The translations under genes and the position numbers were made by a program. From Planctomycetota bacterium (lineage in GTDB: Bacteria; Planctomycetota; JACQVV01), in contig JACQVV010000474.1 in the NCBI GenBank assembly GCA_016209595.1, positions 1 to 33,579 on the forward strand: a DNA stretch of 33,579 bases, given 5' to 3'. Positions 8,586 to 16,041 of the stretch are shown in pieces. Every line of letters starts with the position of its first letter. Within the stretch, counting starts at the first letter, position 1. Below the pieces are notes generated by a model. It ran no database searches, was not told the DNA's origin, and worked only from the letters and a program-made list of their open reading frames with translations.

Positions 8586-9326
8586 ATGCGCGCGATCCTC
8601 GTTTCGCTTGCTCTTGCCGCGGCGCTCGCCGCGCCTCTTCCCGCCGACGACTCGATCGACGCGCTCGCGACGTACGGCTCCCGGATCGAGAAAGGAACCA
8701 ACGCGGCGCTCTCGGGAACCGACCCCGCCGAGGCGTTCCGGCCCTGGTCGGTCGGGAACGCCGGCGGACTCGAGGCGCTCCGCGACGCGGGCGTGACGGG
8801 CGCTCGGTTCATGGGGATGGAGTTCGAACTCCTCCTCCGGAAGGGTGGGAAAGACGTGTACATGCTTCGCACTTTCGCCCACGCCTCCGAGGGGAAGGTC
8901 TCCTTCGTATACATCCAGGGGGAGCCGCTCGACGGACCGCCCTCGGTCACGTTCCATCCCCTCGGCTCGCTCGTGGGCGAGGCGGAGCCGCTCGCGTGCG
9001 CGGCCCGGGCTCTTTCGGCCCTTCTCGCGGGGGACGGCGACGTGCCCTTCATCGATTCGGCGGTCCTCGAATCTCTCATCCCTTTCGTGCCCGCGCGCGA
9101 GGAGGGACTCGCGGGCGTCAAGAAGTCGCGGGAAGGCCTCGCCGGGGTGCGGTCGGCCGTCCGGGCGGCGGCCGCGGACGAGATCCTCGTCCGGGTGGAC
9201 GACGTGACCTGTGTCGCGATGGTCGAGGAGGGACAAGCGGCCGGGATGGCGCGGGAAAGCCTCGCGATCGGAGAAGGCGGCGAGGTCGCGATCTCGATCG
9301 GCCGCTACCGTCCCTTTCCGAAGTAG
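8586..9326 (+). CDS. Secreted protein of unknown function
   Basis: The 246-residue protein has a classical Sec signal peptide (MRAILVSLALAAALAAPLPA, cleavage near 20-21), so it is probably periplasmic. The mature part is mixed alpha/beta without recognisable catalytic motifs; it has a central strand-turn pattern (FEFELLLRKGGKDVYMLR-like) and a Leu/Ala-rich helical stretch. It ends 12 nt before the amine oxidase gene, so the two are probably co-transcribed and the protein may act with that exported enzyme. No homologue can be named from sequence alone. The gene is supported by strong G/C third-position bias and a typical signal peptide. Confidence 0.7.
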   Translation: MRAILVSLALAAALAAPLPADDSIDALATYGSRIEKGTNAALSGTDPAEAFRPWSVGNAGGLEALRDAGVTGARFMGMEFELLLRKGGKDVYMLRTFAHASEGKVSFVYIQGEPLDGPPSVTFHPLGSLVGEAEPLACAARALSALLAGDGDVPFIDSAVLESLIPFVPAREEGLAGVKKSREGLAGVRSAVRAAAADEILVRVDDVTCVAMVEEGQAAGMARESLAIGEGGEVAISIGRYRPFPK

Positions 9327-9338
9327 GGAGGGCCTCCC

Positions 9339-11009
9339 GTGGCCCGCTCCCCGCTCCTCGAACACGTGAGGCGAGCCTGCCGGCTCGCCCGGCTCGCCGA
9401 CCGTAGGAGCGCCCCGCCGGTGGGCGAGCTCGTCGAGCTGGAGCGCGCGCGCGCGACCCCGGACCTGGAGCGCGCGCGCGCGACCCCGGACAAGGAAAGG
9501 GACGACGCGCGCGCGACCCCGGACAAGGAACGGGAGGCGCGCCTCTCGCGCCGCAACTTCCTGCTCGCCTCGGCTGGGATGGCTCTCACCGCGGCCGGCG
9601 CGGGGGTGTTAGCGCCTCTTCGCGCCCGGGCCCAGGAGGGGCGAGACGCGCCGAGGATCGCCATCGTGGGAGGAGGGATCGCGGGGCTCGCTTGCGCGTG
9701 GCGCCTGAAGGAGGCGGGATACCGCGCGGAGGTCTACGAGGCCGCGCGCAGGACCGGCGGGCGGATCCAGACCGTCGCGGACCTCGTCGCCCCGGGTCTC
9801 CTGACCGAGCTCGGCGGGGAGTTCATCGACTCCGACCACGAGGACATGCTCGCCCTCATCCGGGAGTTCGGCCTGGAGCTCCTCGACAGCCAGGGACCTT
9901 CCGAAAAGGAACTGGTGCGAGAGGCGTACTACTTCGAGGGGAGGATGATCCCGGAAACGGAGATCGTCGAGGCGTTCCGCCCCGTCGCGAGACGGATGGC
10001 GGCCGATCTGGAACGGCTGGGCGATTCCGTCGACTACCGGCACGAGGGAGGGGCCGGGGAGCTCGATCGGACCTCGGCGGCCCTGTATCTGGAAAGACTC
10101 GGGGCGACGGGGTGGTTCGGCAAGCTCCTCGAAGTCGTGATGGCGACCGAGATGGGGCTCGACGCCGGCGAGCAGTCCGCCTTGAATGTCCCGTACCTCC
10201 TGGAAGGCGAACTCGATCCGGAGAGGTTCCGGGCGACGGGATCGAGCGACGAGCGCTACCGGGTGAAGGGCGGGAACCAGCAGGTGGTGGACGAGCTCGC
10301 CCGGCGGCTGGAAGGACAGATCCACGCCGGGCACTGGCTTTCGTCCGTCCGCGCGCGCGGGGAGGGCTTCACGCTCGCCTTCCAGGGACCGGGGCGCGCG
10401 AGCGTCGAGGTCCAGGCCGACCTCGCCGTCCTCGCGATCCCGTTCTCCGTCCTTCGCGAGGTCGATCTCTCGGTCGAACTCTCCGATGCGAAGAAGAAGG
10501 CGATCGCGGAGCTCGGCTACGGCACGAACTCCAAGGTCTTTTCCGGGACGGCGCGCCGTGTCTGGCGCGACCTCGGCCACGCGGGGACCGCGTACTCGGA
10601 CGAGCCCTTCCAGCTCGCCTGGGACCATAGCCGCGGCCAGGCGGGCGACGCGGGAGGGATCACGTTCTTCCTCGGAGGCCGCGCGGGGGCCGAGATCGGA
10701 GCCAAGACGGCCGAGGCGAATGCGGCCCGCCTCCTCCCCGGCCTCGACCGGGTGTTCCCCGGGGTCCAGGCCGTGACCAACGCTCGCACGAGCCAGTACG
10801 CCTGGCCGGACCACGACTTCTCGAAGGGGAGCTACTCCTGCTACCGGACGGGCCAGTGGACGACGATCGCCGGCGTCGAAGGAGAGCCCGCCGGGAACCT
10901 CTTCTTCGCCGGGGAGCACACGAGCCGCGAGTTCCAGGGCTACATGAACGGAGGGGCCCGGTCCGGCCGACGGACGGCCGAGGCGCTCGTCAAGCTTCTG
11001 CGCGGGTAG
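9339..11009 (+). CDS. Tat-exported flavin-containing amine oxidase
   Basis: The 556-residue protein belongs to the FAD-dependent monoamine oxidase family. It has a dinucleotide-binding IAIVGGGIAGLACAWRL (starting near 105) and an acidic strand end AEVYEA, the RTGGRI segment that closes the FAD site, and the C-terminal FAD motif FFAGEHTS. A twin-arginine signal (SRRNFLLASAGMALTAAGAG) indicates folded export. It begins unusually late, about residue 69, behind a charged extension with an in-frame tandem repeat (LERARATPD units). The GTG start has GGGAGG 7 nt upstream. A second in-frame GTG at 9420 is possible but still leaves the repeat translated. The substrate amine is unknown. Confidence 0.88.
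   Translation: MARSPLLEHVRRACRLARLADRRSAPPVGELVELERARATPDLERARATPDKERDDARATPDKEREARLSRRNFLLASAGMALTAAGAGVLAPLRARAQEGRDAPRIAIVGGGIAGLACAWRLKEAGYRAEVYEAARRTGGRIQTVADLVAPGLLTELGGEFIDSDHEDMLALIREFGLELLDSQGPSEKELVREAYYFEGRMIPETEIVEAFRPVARRMAADLERLGDSVDYRHEGGAGELDRTSAALYLERLGATGWFGKLLEVVMATEMGLDAGEQSALNVPYLLEGELDPERFRATGSSDERYRVKGGNQQVVDELARRLEGQIHAGHWLSSVRARGEGFTLAFQGPGRASVEVQADLAVLAIPFSVLREVDLSVELSDAKKKAIAELGYGTNSKVFSGTARRVWRDLGHAGTAYSDEPFQLAWDHSRGQAGDAGGITFFLGGRAGAEIGAKTAEANAARLLPGLDRVFPGVQAVTNARTSQYAWPDHDFSKGSYSCYRTGQWTTIAGVEGEPAGNLFFAGEHTSREFQGYMNGGARSGRRTAEALVKLLRG
9438..9524 (+). repeat. In-frame 27-bp tandem repeat in amine oxidase N-terminus
   Basis: Two identical 27-nt units (9438-9464 and 9465-9491), each encoding LERARATPD, are followed by a related 33-nt unit (9492-9524) encoding KERDDARATPD. 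The units include runs of alternating C and G and stay in frame with the oxidase. The encoded segment is strongly charged and lies just before the twin-arginine motif. Slipped-strand expansion is the likely origin. Confidence 0.85.
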
Positions 11010-11026
11010 CGCGCGAAGGCGCGGCG

Positions 11027-11032
11027 TATAAT
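11027..11032 (+). promoter_or_regulatory. -10 box (TATAAT) for a near-leaderless transcript
   Basis: A perfect TATAAT stands alone in very GC-rich sequence and ends only 6 nt before the GTG of the protease gene. If it is a -10 element, transcription would begin at or within a base or two of the start codon, and there is indeed no ribosome site. No convincing -35 element is seen 17 bp upstream. Confidence 0.5.
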
Positions 11033-11038
11033 CTGGCC

Positions 11039-11467
11039 GTGGGCGACATCATCCAAGAATTCCAGGTTCGGACCGCGACGCGGCGCAGAGGTGTCTCGCT
11101 ACGTCTTCTCTTCGACTCCGGTTCTCCGCGGACTTTCGTCAAGCGCCGGATCGCGACCAAGCTGGGGAACCTGTTCCGGCTGCCCGAGCAGATCCGGTTC
11201 GGAGGGCTGGGGAACGGGAGGTTTGCGGCCGGGCACGTCGTGCACCTCCAGATCCTCTTCCTCGACCTCTGGTGTCCGCACCCAAGCTACGTCGTCCCCG
11301 ACAGCGTACTCGAAGACGAGTACGACATCCTCGTCGGGCACGACCTCATCCAGATCTACGACGTCCGGCTCGACCCGAAGCACCGGCAAGTCTTGCTCCG
11401 CCGTTCGAGGCTCGAGATGGGGCTCCGTGTCCGCCATGGGCGAAGGGTAAACTCTCCGCCGGCATGA
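11039..11467 (+). CDS. Retropepsin-like aspartic protease domain protein
   Basis: The 142-residue protein has the single-lobe aspartic protease pattern: LLFDSGSPRTFV with catalytic Asp26 in D-S-G, a flap-like region, and the C-terminal hydrophobic-Gly motif DILVGHDLIQIYDVRLD. Such proteins act as homodimers in related families. There is no signal peptide or membrane segment. I chose the GTG just after the TATAAT box because the sequence before it does not look coding. Its stop overlaps the wecB start as ATGA, so the two are probably translationally coupled. The pairing with wecB and ltaE has no obvious functional logic. The natural substrate is unknown. Confidence 0.75.
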   Translation: MGDIIQEFQVRTATRRRGVSLRLLFDSGSPRTFVKRRIATKLGNLFRLPEQIRFGGLGNGRFAAGHVVHLQILFLDLWCPHPSYVVPDSVLEDEYDILVGHDLIQIYDVRLDPKHRQVLLRRSRLEMGLRVRHGRRVNSPPA

Positions 11468-12558
11468 GCTCTCCCATCTCCGCGACCTCGATCGTCGGGG
11501 CGCGTCCCAACTTCGTCAAGGTCGCGCCGGTCGCGCGGGCGCTCGCGGCCTCGGGATCGTTCGCGCACGCCATCGTCCACACGGGGCAGCACTACGAGGC
11601 GGACATGTCGGAGCGCTTCTTCGCCGACCTCGAGATCCCGCCGCCCGACGTGCATCTGGGCGTGGGCTCTGGATCGCACGGCGAGCAGACGGCGAGGATG
11701 CTCGCGGGCGTCGAGGGGGTCCTCCTCGCGCGCAGGCCGGATGTCGTTCTCGTCTATGGCGACGTCAACTCAACGCTCGCCGGCGCGCTCGCCGCGGCGA
11801 AACTCGGCATTCCGGTCTGCCACGTCGAGGCCGGCCTTCGCTCGCGCGACCGGACGATGCCCGAGGAGCTCAACCGCATCCTCGTCGATCAGCTCTCCGA
11901 GATCCTCTTCACCCAGTCCCGGGAGGCCGAAGCGAACCTCGCGGCGGAAGGGATCCCGCGCGAGCGGATCCGGTTTGTGGGAAACGTGATGATCGACTCG
12001 CTGGCCCGCTGCCGCGATCGGGCCGAAGCGATGGCCGCCTGGAAGGGAAACGGCCTCGCGCGCGACAACTATGGCCTCGTCACCCTCCACCGGCCGTCGA
12101 ACGTGGACGACCCGGATCGCCTGGCGTCCGTCATGCGAGCTCTCGGCAAAGTCGCCCGGCGCATCCCCCTCGTCTATCCCGTGCATCCCCGGACCCGCAA
12201 TCGCCTGGAGGCCGCCGGCCTCACCGGAGCGAACGGGCGACTGGCGCTCGTCCCGCCGGCGGGCTACGTCGAGTTCGTGTCGCTTCTGTGCGGGGCTCGC
12301 TTCGCTCTCACCGACTCGGGCGGAGTCCAGGAGGAGACGACCTGGCTCGGCGTCCCCTGCCTCACGCTCCGCACGACGACCGAACGTCCGGTCACGACCC
12401 GAGAGGGAACCAATCGCCTCGTCGATCTTGCCGGGATCGTCCCTGGGGTCGAGGAGGTGCTGGCCGCGCCCGCCCGGCGCGTCTCGCCACCGGAGCTCTG
12501 GGACGGGCGGGCGGCCGAGAGGATTGCGCGCATTCTCGCCGAGCGCCTCCGGCCATGA
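11464..12558 (+). CDS. wecB: UDP-N-acetylglucosamine 2-epimerase (non-hydrolysing)
   Basis: The 364-residue protein interconverts UDP-GlcNAc and UDP-ManNAc in the cytoplasm, supplying ManNAc-type sugars for surface polysaccharides. Family motifs run in order: GARPNFVKVAP near the N-terminus, HTGQHYE, YGDVNSTLAG, HVEAGLRS, PEELNRILVD, LVTLHRPSNVD, YPVHPRTR, and the UDP-binding LTDSGGVQEE followed by PCLTLRTTTERP. The length is typical. The start overlaps the protease stop and the stop overlaps the ltaE start, both as ATGA. No other polysaccharide genes are nearby, so the epimerase may serve a locus elsewhere. Confidence 0.96.
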   Translation: MSSPISATSIVGARPNFVKVAPVARALAASGSFAHAIVHTGQHYEADMSERFFADLEIPPPDVHLGVGSGSHGEQTARMLAGVEGVLLARRPDVVLVYGDVNSTLAGALAAAKLGIPVCHVEAGLRSRDRTMPEELNRILVDQLSEILFTQSREAEANLAAEGIPRERIRFVGNVMIDSLARCRDRAEAMAAWKGNGLARDNYGLVTLHRPSNVDDPDRLASVMRALGKVARRIPLVYPVHPRTRNRLEAAGLTGANGRLALVPPAGYVEFVSLLCGARFALTDSGGVQEETTWLGVPCLTLRTTTERPVTTREGTNRLVDLAGIVPGVEEVLAAPARRVSPPELWDGRAAERIARILAERLRP

Positions 12559-13595
12559 CCGCGCTCCTTCCTTCCGACTTCCGGAGCGACACGGTCACCA
12601 AGCCCACCGACTCGATGCGGCGCGCGATGGCGACGGCCGAGGTCGGAGACGACGTCTTCGGTGAGGACCCGACCGTGAACCGCCTGGAGAGGATGGCCGC
12701 CGACCTGTTCGGCAAGGAGAAGGGTCTCTTCGTCGCTTCCGGCACGATGGCGAACCAGGTTGCCGTTCGCGCCCAGACCTCGCCGGGCGACGAGGTCGTG
12801 GTCGAGGCGCGAAGCCACATCTACGACTACGAGCTCGGGGCGCTCGCGGCTCTCTCCGGGGTGCAGGCCCGGCCGGTCCAGAGCGAGGGGGGCATTCTGG
12901 AGGTCGCGGACGTCGCCCGGGCCATCAAGAAGCCCGGGGCGGCCCCCACGGCCGCGACGTCGCTCCTCGTCCTCGAGAACACGCACAACAGCCACGGCGG
13001 CAGGGTCGTGCCGCTCCCCCGCCTCAAGGCCCTGTACGAACTCGCCACGAGCGCGGACCTCGCCGTCCACCTGGACGGCGCCCGCATCTTCAACGCCGCC
13101 GTCGCCCACGACACGCCCGAGCACGCCTTCGGCGAGGTCTGCCACACGCTTTCGTTCTCCCTCTGCAAGGGGCTCTCGGCCCCGGTCGGCGCGGTCCTCG
13201 TGGGGCCCGCCGAGACGATCGACCGCGCCCGGCGCGTCCGCAAGATGTTCGGCGGCGGGATGCGCCAGGCGGGAATCCTCGCCGCCGCCGGGATCGTGGC
13301 GCTCGAGGAGATGGTCGACCGGCTCCGCGAGGATCACGCGCTGGCCGAGGCGCTCGGCGCCCGCTTTCACCGCATGCCCGGCGTGACGAACCTCCGCCCC
13401 GTCGAGACCAACATCGTGGTGTTCGACCTGGCGGGAGAAGACGGGATCGCACCCCGAGTCGAGAAGGAGCTCGCCCAGCGCGGCGTGCTCGCCTTCGCGC
13501 TCGGACCCCGGACGATGCGCTTCGTCACGCACAAGGACGTGGGTCCAGAGGACGCCGAACGGGCCGTCGCGACGCTCCGGGAGATCCTCGACTAG
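12555..13595 (+). CDS. ltaE: Low-specificity threonine aldolase (PLP enzyme)
   Basis: The 346-residue fold-type I PLP enzyme cleaves threonine or allo-threonine to glycine and acetaldehyde in the cytoplasm. Seen motifs are FRSDTVTKPT at the N-terminus, GDDVFGEDPTVNRLE, the cofactor-stacking SGTMANQVA, ENTHNSHGGRV, HLDGARIFNA (172-181, PLP nitrogen-binding Asp), and the Schiff-base lysine K205 in SLCKGLSAPVGAV. Length and motif order are those of LtaE. It is the last gene of the plus-strand trio. Its stop is followed by 146 nt before the convergent end of the respiratory operon. Confidence 0.95.
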   Translation: MTALLPSDFRSDTVTKPTDSMRRAMATAEVGDDVFGEDPTVNRLERMAADLFGKEKGLFVASGTMANQVAVRAQTSPGDEVVVEARSHIYDYELGALAALSGVQARPVQSEGGILEVADVARAIKKPGAAPTAATSLLVLENTHNSHGGRVVPLPRLKALYELATSADLAVHLDGARIFNAAVAHDTPEHAFGEVCHTLSFSLCKGLSAPVGAVLVGPAETIDRARRVRKMFGGGMRQAGILAAAGIVALEEMVDRLREDHALAEALGARFHRMPGVTNLRPVETNIVVFDLAGEDGIAPRVEKELAQRGVLAFALGPRTMRFVTHKDVGPEDAERAVATLREILD

Positions 13596-13741
13596 CGCGC
13601 TGCTTCTTTGCACCCAAACGTAAGGAGAACCCGAAAGAACACCCATCACCACGGCGCCTACGTCACCGGGCATGTGTGTTCACCGGGCAGAAAACCGATG
13701 GCATGCCTGCTCTGGAGTGCCTCGACCCCCAGGCGGGCGGC

Positions 13742-15331
13742 CTACCCACTTTGAGGAGGGACGACCCCCAGCGAAGCGCTTTGATGACCGGACGGGAGCG
13801 ACCCCTCCTCGACCTCCCACACGGAGACGATCGGGAAGACCTTGATGAAGACTGCATAGAGGAAGAACATCGTGGCGAACGACGCGGCAGTGATCGACCA
13901 CTCGACCCAGGTCGGGTGGTAGAGCTCAACGCGATAGGGGAGGCGGGGGTTGGAGAGCGTCGGCACGACGATCGAGAACCGTTCCAGCCACATCCCCACG
14001 TTGACCGCGACCGACGCGACCACGACCCCCGTGATCGTGCGCAGCCGGCGGATGGAGAGGATCGGGAGGGGGATGACGAAACAACATACGACCATGGTCC
14101 AGAAGACGGGGGCGTACGTCCCCTCGAACTTGGCGCGGAACACAGACATGTGCGAGGGCTCGCTGCCATAGAACGTCGTGAGGTACTCGGACAGGGTCGC
14201 GTACCCCCAGAGGAGCGTCATGGCGAGGAGGAGCAGGCCGAGGTTATTGAAGTGCACCGGCTTGAAGTACTTCTCCAGGTGGTAGACCTTCCTCAAGATC
14301 GCCATGGCGATGAGCAAGGAGGCGATGCCGGTGAAGATGGCCCCGATGACGAAATAGGCGCCGAGGATCGTGCTGTGCCACATCGGCTGGATGGTCATGC
14401 CGAAGATCCATGAGACGACCGTGTGGACGGAAACCGCCAGCGGAATGATCACGACGGCCATGAAGCCGATGGCCCGCTCCAGGGCATGCTTCTGCTCCGG
14501 TGTGCCGCGCCACCCGATGGCGAGCGTGGCATAGAACAGCCGGCGCAGGCGCGCACGCTCGGGCAGGCGATCGCGGAGCATCGCGAGGTCGGGGATGAGG
14601 GGAAGCCAGAGATAGGTGACGCTCCCGACCAGGTAGGTGGTGATGCAGCAGACATCCCAGAGGAGCGGCGACTGGAACCGCCCGGACTTGATGACATTCG
14701 TCAGGCGGTCGATCCTCCCGAGGTCGATGAGGACCTGCGGGGCCCCGATGCAGAGGGCGAAGACGGTGATCGCCTCCGCGGCGCGCGTGATCGGGCGGCG
14801 CCACTCCGCATGGGTAACCCGGAGGATCGCGGAGATGAGCGTCCCGGCATGGCTGATGCCGATGAAGAACACGAAGTTCGTGAGATACACTCCCCAGAAG
14901 TACGGGCTCCGGAGCCCCGTGACGCCGAGCCCGGTCCCCAGCTGGGTGAAATATGCCCACGCGCCCCATCCGATGATGGAGCCGAGGAGGAGCAGGAGGA
15001 TCCAGTACCGTTTCTCGGTCTTCACGAGCGGGCGCAGCAGCACCTCGTGACCCGTCTCCTCGAGCAGGCCCCCGCCACCCGCGGGCCCCGGGGAGGGTGA
15101 CTCCTTCCGTCCTCGCAACCAGATCGACCACAGCGCGTATCCGACGACAGCCGCAATGCACACGAGAAGCGTGCCCACGACGGCCGAGATCGTCCACTCG
15201 TAGGGCCCGCCCGCCCGGCATCGGGAGCCCAGCCACGTCACGGCCACGGCGTAGAAGGCCATGCCTCCAACGAGGACCGCGACCTGGCCAATCTTGGCCA
15301 ACCTCTCGTCGGACCGCTTCGTCTCGCTCAT
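13742..15331 (-). CDS. NrfD/ActC-type quinone-interacting membrane subunit
   Basis: The 529-residue protein has about 12 hydrophobic helices. The core matches the PsrC/NrfD family, especially the ActC and QrcD branch: NFVFFIGISHAGTLISAIL, then HAEWRRPITRAAEAITVFAL, and GAPQVLIDLGR. Such subunits bind menaquinol near the periplasmic face and pass electrons to the adjacent ferredoxin subunit; some may move protons. ActC and QrcD have about ten helices, so the first two (about 14-70, before a Gly/Pro linker) are an apparent extension. It starts 4 nt after the ferredoxin stop, with GGAAGGA as ribosome site, and ends the 12-gene operon. It is the only NrfD-type protein in the operon although there are two oxidoreductase and ferredoxin pairs. 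Confidence 0.9.
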   Translation of the reverse strand: MSETKRSDERLAKIGQVAVLVGGMAFYAVAVTWLGSRCRAGGPYEWTISAVVGTLLVCIAAVVGYALWSIWLRGRKESPSPGPAGGGGLLEETGHEVLLRPLVKTEKRYWILLLLLGSIIGWGAWAYFTQLGTGLGVTGLRSPYFWGVYLTNFVFFIGISHAGTLISAILRVTHAEWRRPITRAAEAITVFALCIGAPQVLIDLGRIDRLTNVIKSGRFQSPLLWDVCCITTYLVGSVTYLWLPLIPDLAMLRDRLPERARLRRLFYATLAIGWRGTPEQKHALERAIGFMAVVIIPLAVSVHTVVSWIFGMTIQPMWHSTILGAYFVIGAIFTGIASLLIAMAILRKVYHLEKYFKPVHFNNLGLLLLAMTLLWGYATLSEYLTTFYGSEPSHMSVFRAKFEGTYAPVFWTMVVCCFVIPLPILSIRRLRTITGVVVASVAVNVGMWLERFSIVVPTLSNPRLPYRVELYHPTWVEWSITAASFATMFFLYAVFIKVFPIVSVWEVEEGSLPSGHQSASLGVVPPQSG

Positions 15332-15334
15332 GGG

Positions 15335-16021
15335 CTATCCTTCCGAAAGGTAGACCACTTTTGGGTGCGTCCCCAGGTCTTCCTGTAGGCGGAAGGCTCG
15401 AGGGGACCGGGAGAGCCTGGAGACGGTGCTATCGGGGTCGTCGCGGTCCCCGAACGTGATCGCCTGCGAAGGACACGACTCCGCGCAGGCCGGGAGCCGC
15501 AGGACGTCCTCGTCACGGATCGAGCGCCCTTCCTGCCGGATCCGGTCTTTCAACCTCTGAATTCGCTGGACGCAGAACGTGCACTTCTCCACGACCCCCT
15601 TGGGACGCAGGGACACGTCCGGGTTGAGCATCCGGCGGAACTCCTCCGGCCACTGGGGCGTGAACCAATTGAAACACCGGACGGTGTAGGGGCATGCCAC
15701 CGTGCAGTAGCGACACCCGATGCAACGCGCATGGATCTGTGCGGTGATCCCGTCCTCGGACTGGTACGTCGCGCCAACCGGACAGACCTTCACGCAAGGC
15801 GGGTGTTCGCAGTGCATACACGGACGCGGGAAGAACCGGGTGCGGACGTGCGGATAGGAGCCTTCGGAGAGGGGGAGCATCTGCATCCACAGCAAGGCGC
15901 CGCCCTTCTGCGCCTCCTCCGGCTCCGCGGTCGGCACGTTGTTCTCCGACTTGCAGGCGAGAACGCACTCCCCGCACCCGCTGCACTTGTCGAGGTCGAT
16001 GACCATTCCCCATCGGGTCAT
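15335..16021 (-). CDS. Four-cluster ferredoxin subunit (QrcC / NrfC type), second copy
   Basis: The 228-residue protein has four cysteine groups of the DMSO-reductase beta-subunit family: CSGCGECVLAC, CMHCEHPPCVKVCPVGAT, CIGCRYCTVACPY, and the split CTFC with a later LPACAESCPSQAI. These bind up to four [4Fe-4S] (or [3Fe-4S]) clusters linking a catalytic-type subunit to the NrfD protein. It has no signal peptide, so it would be exported with its Tat-carrying partner, the adjacent 701-aa protein. The gene lies 20 nt after that partner and 3 nt before the NrfD gene. GAGAGGG precedes the ATG. Assignment to the Qrc/ACIII-like module rests on gene order. Confidence 0.92.
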   Translation of the reverse strand: MTRWGMVIDLDKCSGCGECVLACKSENNVPTAEPEEAQKGGALLWMQMLPLSEGSYPHVRTRFFPRPCMHCEHPPCVKVCPVGATYQSEDGITAQIHARCIGCRYCTVACPYTVRCFNWFTPQWPEEFRRMLNPDVSLRPKGVVEKCTFCVQRIQRLKDRIRQEGRSIRDEDVLRLPACAESCPSQAITFGDRDDPDSTVSRLSRSPRAFRLQEDLGTHPKVVYLSEG

Positions 16022-16041
16022 GACGCACCCTCTCGCTTTCT

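Noticed and set aside
13596..13741. Space between the convergent ltaE and NrfD genes, examined for terminators and a small gene
   Set aside because: Only an 8-bp palindrome GGCATGCC and a direct repeat TCACCGGGCA (13663-13672, 13680-13689) were found; no hairpin with a T-run and no credible coding frame.
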